This document shows, piece after piece, positions 34,677 through 42,811 of a DNA stretch of 64,000 bases. The notes beneath the pieces are model-generated. The model was not told the DNA's origin and did not search any database. It saw only the letters and a list, made by a program, of their open reading frames with translations. Both the position numbers and the translations under genes were made by a program. Each line of letters begins with the position of its first letter. The first letter of the stretch is position 1. This DNA comes from an uncultured Carboxylicivirga sp. (GTDB lineage: Bacteria; Bacteroidota; Bacteroidia; Bacteroidales; Marinilabiliaceae): the NCBI GenBank assembly GCA_947503525.1, contig CANNEA010000001.1, positions 620,001 through 684,000 of the forward strand. Direction: 5' to 3'.

Positions 34677-37600
34677 ATGATAACACGTAAATATATTCCC
34701 TTAGTTGTAAGCATATTGGCCTTAATTGTATTTTCAGCATTTGCATCATCCGATGATTTATTTGTAGCATATTTCAAAAAGAAGATAAACGAATACAATC
34801 TTTATTATCCATCCGAAAAAGCCTATTTACATACGGATAAAACGTTTTACAAGCCTGGTGATGATATTTGGATAAGTGCTTATTTACTTGATGGAATAAG
34901 TCATATGTCATCGACAAAAAGCAATGTGATATACATCGAATTATGCGATCCTAAGGGTTCGGTTGTTAAAAAACAAATGTTTAAGATAAAGAATGGAAAT
35001 GGGAAGGCCCATTACAAGTTAGCAAATGAAGCTCCTGGCGGTTTGTATAAGCTAAGAGCCTATACCAAATGGATGCAGAACTTTGGGAATAAGATGATTT
35101 TTGAGAAGGACTTGCAAGTGCAAAAGATTATCAAGCCTAAAATACTTTCAGTTCTCGATTTTGAAAAGGAAGCCTATGGTGCATCAGACACCGTTATGGC
35201 TAGATTGTCCTTACGCGATTTAAGCAATGCGCCAATTCGAAACAGAAGATTAAAATATGTGGTACGATTAAAAGGTAAGGTCTTCTTAAGAGGTACTTCC
35301 GAAACAAATGATAAGGGGGAATCGAGTATTCAATTTACCTTACCAAATAAATTAAACTCAGCTGATGGTGTATTAAATGTGATGTTTGATTACAAAGGCT
35401 ATAATGAATCAATATCGGGAGCTATTCCAATAGTTCTAAATAAGATTGATCTCCAGTTTTTTCCAGAGGGAGGTGATGCCATTGAAAATATGTCTGCCAA
35501 AATGGCCTTCAAGGCATTGAATGAATTTGGAAAGCCTGCTGATGTAGAAGGTGAAATATATAATAGTAAGGGCCACATGGTTTCTCGTTTCAAGAGTTTT
35601 CATCAAGGAATGGGAGCCTTTATATTTACGCCACTTTCAAATCAGGCTTATACTGCTAAAATATTAAAACCATCAGGTATTGGTCGTTTGTATAAATTAC
35701 CACAGGCAAAGGCCGAAGGCTGTGTGCTTCATTTAAAGCATAGTGATAATAAGGGATACCATTTTAGGATCCAGTCTAATGTTAATGAGAAGGTGCATAT
35801 AGTTGTTCACCTAAGAGGAAAAATGTTGTTTGCAAATACGATTCAACTTCAAGAAGGTATGGTCGAACAAACAATTGACATCAGTGAAAAGGGATTGAGT
35901 GGAATAGCGCAAATTACCATCTTTGATGATTTTGAAAGGCCAATGGCTGAACGATTATTTTACATATTTCCAGAGAATAAGCTAAATATTGAAATTAAAA
36001 CCGATAAGTCAAGTTACACAACTCGTGAGAAGGTACAAATGACCCTTCAGGTTAATGATGCGGAAGGCGAGCCGGTTGAAGGTAGCTTTTCCATAGCGGT
36101 TGTGGATGATAAGATTATAACATATGCTGATGATAAACAAGATAATATTTTATCAAGTCTGATGCTTTCTTCCGATATCAAAGGGAAGGTCTATGAGCCA
36201 TCATTTTATTTTGACCCTGAAGAAGAAAAGGCAAAAGAAGCTTTGGATTATTTATTGCTGACTCAGGGCTGGCGTCGTTTTGTATGGAATGATATACTGC
36301 AAATGACCAAAAAAGCAATGAAACAGGCTGAGCGTTATGATATGGTGGTTGGGCAGATAACAAATAATTTTGGAGAGGGTGTGAAAGCTCGTGTTATTGT
36401 TGTAGATAATGAGCATAAAAAGTATGCCAAACTCACCACAAATGAAGGAGGTCGTTTTGCAGTCTCAAACCTAAATGATTTTAAATATTTACAGGTTTAT
36501 GCCAAGTCATTGGACCGGAAAAATAAAAATGTTCGGATAAATATTAGTCAGGCCTCACGTAACACAAGTAGCAATATTTATGGCTCTGCTGTAAGTTTTG
36601 GAACGGTACAAGTGGATCCTGTTATAGCTGAAACGCGAGAGGTAAACAACTCAATTGCCCTTGAATTGGAAGATTCTGATGGTTCTCAAACGCTTCCGGA
36701 AACTAAGAAAGAATATGCTACTTCGGCAGTATGGGCAATGGAAGATGACGCTGTAGCCTTGGATGAAGTGGTTACAATTGGCTATGGTGTTCAAAAAAAG
36801 TCAGAAATGACTGGATCAATAGTTAGAGTGCAGGCTCAAGAACTCCAGGGTATCAATTCAGAAGTGAACTATGCACTCCAAGGTCAGGTAGCTGGAGTCC
36901 AGGTTATTAATAGTAGCGGATCTCCAGGTTCAAATTCAAGTGTTTTGATACGAGGTACAGCTTCCGTGTCTGTTAATAATACACCGCTTTATATTGTTGA
37001 CGGTATTCCGATTAGTGATTTAAGTCCGTTGAATGCTGGGAATATAGAAAGTGTTAATGTTCTTAAGAGTGCGGCATCAACAGCAATTTACGGATCAAGA
37101 GCAGCCAACGGTGTTATCGTTATAACAACAAAAAAGGGTAAGTATGGGCAGTATTCAAGAAGTAGAAAATATGCCAAAAAACTAAAGCAAACTCATTTGT
37201 ATAATTCGTTTACCTTTGGTCCTGTTAAGCAATTTTACATTCCTCCCTACGGGAATAAGCATATAGTAACAGATAGTATTGACCAAAGAGAAACCATTTA
37301 TTGGAACCCGACAATTGTTACTGATAAATATGGTAAGGCGAATATTCAATTTTATAATTCTGATGAATTGACGACATTTCGAACAATTGTTGAAGGTGTT
37401 GGCAATAACGGATTAGTCGGTAGGGCAGAAGCTTTTCATAATACCATCAAACCCTTGCATATTGAGACAAAAATCCCTCCTTATCTGGTATTTGAAGATG
37501 TATTGGAACTTCCGGTTTTAATCACAAATAATACAGAACAATTGATTGTAGGGAATCTTAACATAGACCTACCAAAATCATGGCATATAATTAACCAGGT

Positions 37601-39341
37601 ACCTTCTCAGCTTAGCATCGAATCCAATAGCTTTAAGGAAGTAATTCTTAAACTTAAGGTTGGTAAAGCTATCGGTGAGAAGAAGATTAATATGTACTTT
37701 GGAAATGATGTTCACACTGCTGAAAATGTCAGCCTTTCTCAGGTGGTAAGTAAAGGTTTTCCTGCTGAAATGTCCTATTCAGCAAGAGCCAAATCAACCA
37801 CGTTTAGTTTTGATCTATCCAATACTATAAAAGAGAGTGAAACCATGAGTATATCCATATACAACGATGTATTATCTGAAGTTATGGATGGTATAGAGTC
37901 TGTAATTCGTGAGCCTTATGGTTGCTTTGAACAGGCAAGTGCTTCAACTTATCCCAACGTTTTAATCCTAAAATACCTTCAGGAAAATGGACTTGTTAAT
38001 CCTGAACTAAAGACTAAAACACTAGGCTATATAGAAAAGGGTTATAAGAAATTAGCCGCATACGAAACCAAAAATAATGGTTTTGAGTGGTTTGGTCATA
38101 CACCTCCACATGAAGGATTAAGCGCTTTTGGATTGATGGAATTTAATGACATGAAAAAAGTATATCCAGGTGTGAACGAGGAGATGATTAAACGAACAAT
38201 AGATTGGTTGTTAAGTCGAAAAGATGGGAAAGGTGGGTTTAAAACCAATAAGGGTAAATATGGATTTTCTGGAGCTTCGGATGAAGTGACAAATGCCTAT
38301 CTTATTTATGCCTTTTCAGAGCTTGGTATTCCGTTTGATCAGTTTAAAATGGAATATGAATCCACCTGGAAAAAAGCCTTTAAAAGTAAAGATGCTTATC
38401 GTCTAGCTTTAATGGCAAATGCAGCAATTAATGTAAATGATAGTATAAGGGGTGCAATGGCTTTAACATGGTTGACGAATAAAGTGGCTAAATCTGGAAT
38501 AAATAAATTACATGCTGATCATTCAATAGTTCGTTCTTATGGTAAGTCACTGAAAGTTGAAGTGGCTGCCTTATCAGCTATGGCAATTATAAAAAATGGG
38601 GATGAGCATTTTACAGAGTTGTTGACTCTGATGGACTATATTCTTGGGGCACGTAGTTTTGGAGGTTTTGGTTCAACTCAAGCAACTATTCTATCATTAA
38701 AGGCCATAACCCAATATGCATCTCTTGTTAATAAAATGCCGGAAAGTGGTACAGCAATTCTAAAGATTAATGGTCATGAAGTGTTAAAGCGACAGATAAA
38801 AAACAATGACAAATTAATGCTATTAGATAGCCTGGAGCAATATTTTGGTTTTGGAATCCAAACTTTTGAATTGGCATTTGAAGGAATGAGAAACCCACTT
38901 TCATTTACGGCTAATGCCAAATGGAAACAAGCATTACCGGCTTCATCAGAGAATTGTAAACTTAGAATACAAACTCAATTAATGAAGGATTCGTGTGAAG
39001 TTAATGAGCTTGTTAGACTTTCTACACGGATTATTAATAAATCAGCAAACGGATTGCCGATGACAATAGCTATGGTAGGTTTACCTTCAGGGCTTTCGGT
39101 TCAGCCATGGCAACTCAAGAAAATGCAGGATGAACATGTTTTTGATTATTACGAAATTCATAAAAACTATGTCGTCTTTTATTACAAAGAACTAGAACCT
39201 AATGCACGGGAAACCATTAATTTGGATTTAAAAGCAGAAGTTACTGGTGAATTTTCTGCGCCACCAAGTTGTACATACCTTTATTATACCAAAGAATTTA
39301 AAGATTGGCATAAGGGCGGAGGTATTGTTATTAGCAGATAA
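34677..39341 (+). CDS. Alpha-2-macroglobulin with internal TonB plug domain
   Basis: 1554 residues. Signal peptide about 1-24. MG2-like domain from about 46 (EKAYLHTDKTFYKPGDDIW), further MG domains to about 540, and the Bacteroidota motif LDYLLLTQGWRRFVW. A complete SusC-type plug spans about 692-823: LDEVVTIGYGVQKKSEMTGS, VLIRGTASV, PLYIVDGIPI and AIYGSRAANGVIVITTKKG. The A2M core follows (RETIYWNPTIVTDKYGKA, about 866 on). The thioester motif is GCFEQ with C1083 and Q1086, inside an all-alpha thioester domain (about 1060-1380), then a receptor-like C-terminus. Family role: trapping proteases via a bait region and thioester. The inserted plug and the plugless barrel upstream suggest it docks in an outer-membrane channel (inference). 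Confidence 0.9.
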   Translation: MITRKYIPLVVSILALIVFSAFASSDDLFVAYFKKKINEYNLYYPSEKAYLHTDKTFYKPGDDIWISAYLLDGISHMSSTKSNVIYIELCDPKGSVVKKQMFKIKNGNGKAHYKLANEAPGGLYKLRAYTKWMQNFGNKMIFEKDLQVQKIIKPKILSVLDFEKEAYGASDTVMARLSLRDLSNAPIRNRRLKYVVRLKGKVFLRGTSETNDKGESSIQFTLPNKLNSADGVLNVMFDYKGYNESISGAIPIVLNKIDLQFFPEGGDAIENMSAKMAFKALNEFGKPADVEGEIYNSKGHMVSRFKSFHQGMGAFIFTPLSNQAYTAKILKPSGIGRLYKLPQAKAEGCVLHLKHSDNKGYHFRIQSNVNEKVHIVVHLRGKMLFANTIQLQEGMVEQTIDISEKGLSGIAQITIFDDFERPMAERLFYIFPENKLNIEIKTDKSSYTTREKVQMTLQVNDAEGEPVEGSFSIAVVDDKIITYADDKQDNILSSLMLSSDIKGKVYEPSFYFDPEEEKAKEALDYLLLTQGWRRFVWNDILQMTKKAMKQAERYDMVVGQITNNFGEGVKARVIVVDNEHKKYAKLTTNEGGRFAVSNLNDFKYLQVYAKSLDRKNKNVRINISQASRNTSSNIYGSAVSFGTVQVDPVIAETREVNNSIALELEDSDGSQTLPETKKEYATSAVWAMEDDAVALDEVVTIGYGVQKKSEMTGSIVRVQAQELQGINSEVNYALQGQVAGVQVINSSGSPGSNSSVLIRGTASVSVNNTPLYIVDGIPISDLSPLNAGNIESVNVLKSAASTAIYGSRAANGVIVITTKKGKYGQYSRSRKYAKKLKQTHLYNSFTFGPVKQFYIPPYGNKHIVTDSIDQRETIYWNPTIVTDKYGKANIQFYNSDELTTFRTIVEGVGNNGLVGRAEAFHNTIKPLHIETKIPPYLVFEDVLELPVLITNNTEQLIVGNLNIDLPKSWHIINQVPSQLSIESNSFKEVILKLKVGKAIGEKKINMYFGNDVHTAENVSLSQVVSKGFPAEMSYSARAKSTTFSFDLSNTIKESETMSISIYNDVLSEVMDGIESVIREPYGCFEQASASTYPNVLILKYLQENGLVNPELKTKTLGYIEKGYKKLAAYETKNNGFEWFGHTPPHEGLSAFGLMEFNDMKKVYPGVNEEMIKRTIDWLLSRKDGKGGFKTNKGKYGFSGASDEVTNAYLIYAFSELGIPFDQFKMEYESTWKKAFKSKDAYRLALMANAAINVNDSIRGAMALTWLTNKVAKSGINKLHADHSIVRSYGKSLKVEVAALSAMAIIKNGDEHFTELLTLMDYILGARSFGGFGSTQATILSLKAITQYASLVNKMPESGTAILKINGHEVLKRQIKNNDKLMLLDSLEQYFGFGIQTFELAFEGMRNPLSFTANAKWKQALPASSENCKLRIQTQLMKDSCEVNELVRLSTRIINKSANGLPMTIAMVGLPSGLSVQPWQLKKMQDEHVFDYYEIHKNYVVFYYKELEPNARETINLDLKAEVTGEFSAPPSCTYLYYTKEFKDWHKGGGIVISR

Positions 39342-39347
39342 CTAAAT

Positions 39348-39378
39348 AAAACACCGTCCTTATTGAGGGCGGTGTTTT
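39348..39378 (+). terminator. Terminator after the macroglobulin gene
   Basis: A 12-bp stem, AAAACACCGTCC with GGGCGGTGTTTT (one T-G pair), 7-base loop, ending in TTTT. It starts 6 bases after the stop codon. Confidence 0.88.
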
Positions 39379-39585
39379 ATCATTTTATGGAGTGGCAGTA
39401 AATGGAAAAATTTAAAGCGTAAAACGTTTAATAAAACCAAAGGTGAAAAGGCTTTAAACCTAGAAATGAAATAAATTCATATCCCGTTTGAGTGAAATAA
39501 GCAATTAAATATTTGCTGCTAACACTTAGCAACTTTGTTAGATGAGGAAATATTTTTGCTTGAAAGAAGAAAATAATAAAAAATA
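39379..39585. other. Intergenic region before the operator, no gene found
   Basis: About 207 A/T-rich bases, the left part of the 400-base gap between the macroglobulin and SDR genes. No coding frame or repeat was recognised; the regulatory palindrome begins at 39586. Confidence 0.45.
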
Positions 39586-39622
39586 ATACAAACGATTGCG
39601 CAAATTGTGCAATCGTTTGTAT
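39586..39622. promoter_or_regulatory. 37-bp palindromic operator
   Basis: Two 18-base arms around a central A at 39604 with one mismatched pair; the outer arms are ATACAAACGATTGC and GCAATCGTTTGTAT. The core resembles LacI-type sites (CGATTG...CAATCG). It overlaps the -7 box at 39620, so a bound repressor would block transcription of the SDR gene. The regulator itself is not obvious in the window. Confidence 0.75.
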
Positions 39623-39627
39623 ATTTG
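39620..39627 (+). promoter_or_regulatory. -7 box of the gluconate-dehydrogenase-like gene
   Basis: TATATTTG matches TAnnTTTG and overlaps the palindrome end. The start site would be near 39634, leaving a leader of about 115 bases. Confidence 0.6.
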
Positions 39628-39748
39628 TGCTGAGCTACTCATATTTGATGTGGATAATTTCTATAGTAGTTTTTTGATAAAGCCACAAAGTATGAGAGAT
39701 TAAAGTGTTAGTTAGTGTTGTATTAAATTGGATCTTAAATATTATTGT

Positions 39749-40546
39749 ATGATTAACGAGTTATTTAATTTAACAGGAAAAGTTGCCTTAGTTACCGGAG
39801 GAACACATGGTATAGGTATGGCTTGTGGTAAAATGTTGGCTAAGGCTGGCGCAAAACTTTGTGTTAACGATATTGATGATGAAAAATTAGAAGAATGTAA
39901 AGCTGAGTATGCCAAAGATGGTATTGATGTTTTTACTGTAAATTTTAATGTTACATCAGAGGAAGATGTAGATAAAGGTATCAGCATTATTGAAAAGGAA
40001 GTTGGACCGATTGATGTATTGGTTAATAATGCAGGAATCATTAAACGAGTTCCAATTCTTGAAATGCCAATTAAAGATTTTGAAACGGTTCTAGATGTTG
40101 ATTTAGTGGCACCACTAATTGTTGCTAAGCGAATTGCTCCTGGTATGATTGAGCGCCGCGAAGGCAAGATTATTAATATGTGTTCTATGATGAGCGTCTA
40201 TGGTCGTCAGAATGTATCTGCATATGCTGCTGCAAAAGGAGGTTTAAAGTTATTGACAGAAAATATGACATGTGAATGGGCCAAATATAACCTTCAAATT
40301 AACGGAATTGGTCCTGGCTATATTGCTACTTCACAAACAGCTCCTATACGTGAAAATGGTCACCCGTTTAATGATTTAGTTATGACAAGAACTCCTGCCG
40401 GACGATGGGGTGATCCGCAAGATGTTGGAAATGCTGCCTTGTTTTTGGCTTCAAAAGCTGCTGATTTTGTTAATGGTCATATCCTTTATGTTGATGGTGG
40501 AATCCTGGCCAACTTTGGTTATGTAAAAGGAGAAAATGAAATTTAA
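39749..40546 (+). CDS. SDR oxidoreductase, gluconate 5-dehydrogenase-like
   Basis: 265 residues from the ATG at 39749; an earlier in-frame TTG at 39728 adds seven residues without support. Cofactor motif TGGTHGIG, then VNNAGIIKR, catalytic Ser in MCSMMSVYG, and YAAAKGG with Tyr and Lys. The sequence FNLTGKVALVTGG and the C-terminal GHILYVDGGILANFGY fit the IdnO/KduD group, which oxidises gluconate or reduces keto-sugar acids. NAD(P) choice is unclear. It is monocistronic behind a palindromic operator and convergent with the GntR gene. Confidence 0.82.
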   Translation: MINELFNLTGKVALVTGGTHGIGMACGKMLAKAGAKLCVNDIDDEKLEECKAEYAKDGIDVFTVNFNVTSEEDVDKGISIIEKEVGPIDVLVNNAGIIKRVPILEMPIKDFETVLDVDLVAPLIVAKRIAPGMIERREGKIINMCSMMSVYGRQNVSAYAAAKGGLKLLTENMTCEWAKYNLQINGIGPGYIATSQTAPIRENGHPFNDLVMTRTPAGRWGDPQDVGNAALFLASKAADFVNGHILYVDGGILANFGYVKGENEI

Positions 40547-40564
40547 GAATTGAGTTTGTTTGAT

Positions 40565-40611
40565 AAGGAGTTGTGTAGGCTGATCGGAAAGGCTAATTAT
40601 ACAGCTCCTTT
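40565..40611. terminator. Stem-loop between convergent genes
   Basis: A 13-bp stem (40565-40577 with 40598-40610, two G-T pairs) in the gap between the SDR and GntR stop codons. The T tract is short, so it may be a weak terminator for either direction. Confidence 0.55.
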
Positions 40612-40620
40612 GAGTATTAC

Positions 40621-41337
40621 TTAAAAGGTTCCATACAAGCCATAATCATTTGTATTACAAAAAACCTGACTATAAAAGAAGAAGCCATCTTTACTGGTTT
40701 CCATCTTTCGATCTAGTCTTAATATCGGGTGTCCGGCCTCCACTTTAAAGTATTGTTGAATTTTTTCGTTGGCTGTAACAGCCATTAATTTTTGTTCACC
40801 GCCTGTGACTTCAATCTGATAGGATGTACGCATAATTTCAAATAACGAACGGTTCTCAAAATTACGGCTCGTAAATCGAGGAAGGTTTATATTAGGAACT
40901 AAAGTGATGTCATAAAAAATGGGTTGCTTATCGATAATTCGTAAGCGTTCAATGTGAAAACAGCCCACTTGCTTTTCGAACTCTAGTAGAGGAAAGCCAA
41001 AAGCATCTTCGCATTTAGTTAAGAAAGGTTTTACAATAATTTTAGTTTCAAGATTATCTTTTCCAATTGCCGAAGTGGTTCCGGATAATGATAAAATACC
41101 CACGCCTTGAGGTTGCCCTTGTACAATACTTCCCTTACCTTGCTTCTTTCTGATATAGCCTTCATGTACTAATCTGTCCAATGCCTTTCTAACAGTTGGT
41201 CGTGTTACCTGATGCGTGGTGCATAGCTCGTTTTCAGAGGGCAGGATGTCTCCTTTGCTGTACTTGCCATCCGTTATATGCTTACGTAGTTGTTCGTATA
41301 ATATTTTATATGGGGGCAACTCTTTGTGTGATTTCAT
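40621..41337 (-). CDS. GntR-family regulator (HutC type)
   Basis: 238 residues. The N-terminal winged helix-turn-helix (about 5-73) has YEQLRKHITDGKYSKGDILP, then SENELCTTHQVTRPTVRKAL and GYIRKKQGKGSIV. The C-terminal half (about 90-235) is a UTRA ligand-binding domain (FHIERLRIIDKQPIFYD, ILRLDRKM). HutC-type regulators sense sugar phosphates, amino acids or related metabolites. It is divergent from the dehydrogenase-complex operon, and perfect palindromes lie on both promoters, so it very likely represses itself and that operon. Confidence 0.92.
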   Translation of the reverse strand: MKSHKELPPYKILYEQLRKHITDGKYSKGDILPSENELCTTHQVTRPTVRKALDRLVHEGYIRKKQGKGSIVQGQPQGVGILSLSGTTSAIGKDNLETKIIVKPFLTKCEDAFGFPLLEFEKQVGCFHIERLRIIDKQPIFYDITLVPNINLPRFTSRNFENRSLFEIMRTSYQIEVTGGEQKLMAVTANEKIQQYFKVEAGHPILRLDRKMETSKDGFFFYSQVFCNTNDYGLYGTF

Positions 41338-41369
41338 CTAATTAACTTTTTTGTAAAGATAAGTTAATT

Positions 41370-41394
41370 CAAATGTATATACAAGTTACTTGTA
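41370..41394. promoter_or_regulatory. GntR-side operator and -7 box
   Basis: AAATGTATATACAAGT (41371-41386) matches the perfect site at 41446 at 14 of 16 positions and overlaps TACAAGTTACTTGTA (41380-41394), a perfect 15-base palindrome. On the minus strand TACATTTG (41377-41370) is a TAnnTTTG box for the GntR gene, so binding here implies autoregulation. Confidence 0.65.
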
Positions 41395-41445
41395 AAGGTG
41401 TGTAAGTGGCAGGCATAGAGAATGTAAGGGTGTTTTGATAAATTA

Positions 41446-41461
41446 ACTTGTATATACAAGT
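41446..41461. promoter_or_regulatory. Perfect 16-bp GntR operator
   Basis: ACTTGTATATACAAGT is fully self-complementary and covers the TTG of the -33 element of the downstream operon. Half-sites of this kind are typical of GntR-family operators. Confidence 0.75.
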
Positions 41462-41478
41462 GGTGTGATGTATTTTTG
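41448..41478 (+). promoter_or_regulatory. Promoter of the dehydrogenase-complex operon
   Basis: TTG at 41448-41450 and TATTTTTG at 41471-41478 are 20 bases apart, matching the Bacteroidota consensus. The start site would be near 41485, only about 13 bases before the ATG at 41498, which rules out the longer open frame from 41465. Confidence 0.75.
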
Positions 41479-41497
41479 TATCAAAACAAATTATATC

Positions 41498-42808
41498 ATG
41501 GCTAACGCAATCATCATGCCTCGACAGGGGCAATCCGTTGAATCCTGCATTTTTACCGAATGGTATAAACAAGCAGGAGATACCATCCAAAAAGGAGATA
41601 TATTATTTGCATACGAAACTGATAAAGCTTCTTTCGAGCAAGAGGCGGAGGAAGACGGTGTTCTTCTGGCAACTTTTTGTGAAGCAGGAGACGAGATTCC
41701 TGTTCTTCAAAATATTGGTGTTATTGGTAAAGAAGGCGAAGATATCAGTACATTTCAAGAAGGAAATTCTTCAACAGAGGATGAAGACGTACAAACTGAA
41801 GTTGTAGAGGAAAAGTCTGAGCAGGCAGATGTGAAAGTTGTTCTTAAAGAAAGTGTAGAAGGCGAGAAAATTAAAATTTCTCCACGAGCTAAAAAAATGG
41901 CTGAGGCGGAAGTGGTTCCTTTCCAAAAGTTAGAAGGCTCAGGTCCTGAAGGACGAATCATTGTTAGGGATATCGAAGCTTATCTTGCTTCCGTTCCAAA
42001 GACTACACCTTTAGCAAAAGAAGTTATAAAGGCTGAAGGACTTGCTACTCCTGAACAGGGGAGCGGCCTTGGGGGCACTGTAAAAGCGGCTGATTTATCA
42101 ACTAATCCGGTTTATGCAAGTGATTTTGAAATCAAGAAATTACCAAACATACGTAAGCTGATTGCAAAAGCAATGCATGCTTCACTGCAAAACTCAGCAC
42201 AATTGACCCACCATCTGGGAGCAGATGCTCGACGTTTACTTGAATTACGTAAACAGGTTAAAGCAACTGAAGGAGCGCCAAATATTACCATTAATGATAT
42301 GGTTTGTTTTGCAGTGATAAAAGCTTTAAAGCAATTTCCTGATGCCAACGCACACTTCCTTGGTGATAGCGTTAAGTATTTCAATAAAGTGCATTTGGGA
42401 TTGGCCGTAGATACAGATAGGGGATTGATGGTGCCAGCCATTAAAAATGCCGATGATTTATCAATTAGCGGTTTATCCAGTCAATTTAAAGAGGTGGCAG
42501 AATCATGTCGACAAGGAAGTGTAGATCCTGAGTTATTGTCATCCGAAGCTGCATCCTTTACGGTTTCTAATCTAGGTAACTATGGTGTTGAGATGTTTAC
42601 ACCAGTCATTAATTTACCGCAAGTGGCAATTCTGGGTGTAAATACAATTGTTCCGCGTCCAGCCGATTTAGGTGGTGGAGCCTATGGTTTTGTACCCTAC
42701 ATGGGCTTAAGCTTAACATACGATCATCAGGCCTTGGATGGAGGATTAGCTACACGCTTTTTAAAGCAAATAGCCATCGAGATTGAAAACCTTACAATCG
42801 ATTTTTAA
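41498..42808 (+). CDS. 2-oxoacid/acyloin dehydrogenase E2 (dihydrolipoyl acyltransferase)
   Basis: 436 residues from the ATG at 41498. Domains in order: lipoyl domain (about 1-80) with the lipoylated Lys43 in YETDKASFEQ; a peripheral-subunit-binding domain (about 126-165, SPRAKKMAEAEVVPF...GPEGRIIVRDIEAYL); and the catalytic acyltransferase domain (about 205-436) ending with YDHQALDGG, whose His and Asp are the active-site pair. It transfers the acyl group from E1 to CoA. First gene of a tight operon E2-E3-E1 (3-base gap to E3). The acyl substrate is uncertain; acetyl is the simplest guess. Confidence 0.9.
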   Translation: MANAIIMPRQGQSVESCIFTEWYKQAGDTIQKGDILFAYETDKASFEQEAEEDGVLLATFCEAGDEIPVLQNIGVIGKEGEDISTFQEGNSSTEDEDVQTEVVEEKSEQADVKVVLKESVEGEKIKISPRAKKMAEAEVVPFQKLEGSGPEGRIIVRDIEAYLASVPKTTPLAKEVIKAEGLATPEQGSGLGGTVKAADLSTNPVYASDFEIKKLPNIRKLIAKAMHASLQNSAQLTHHLGADARRLLELRKQVKATEGAPNITINDMVCFAVIKALKQFPDANAHFLGDSVKYFNKVHLGLAVDTDRGLMVPAIKNADDLSISGLSSQFKEVAESCRQGSVDPELLSSEAASFTVSNLGNYGVEMFTPVINLPQVAILGVNTIVPRPADLGGGAYGFVPYMGLSLTYDHQALDGGLATRFLKQIAIEIENLTIDF

Positions 42809-42811
42809 GCC

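Noticed and set aside
34677-39341. The plug in the macroglobulin as an assembly artefact joining two genes.
   Set aside because: The frame is uninterrupted across both junctions, and MG2 plus plug combinations are known in Bacteroidota, so a real fusion is more likely.
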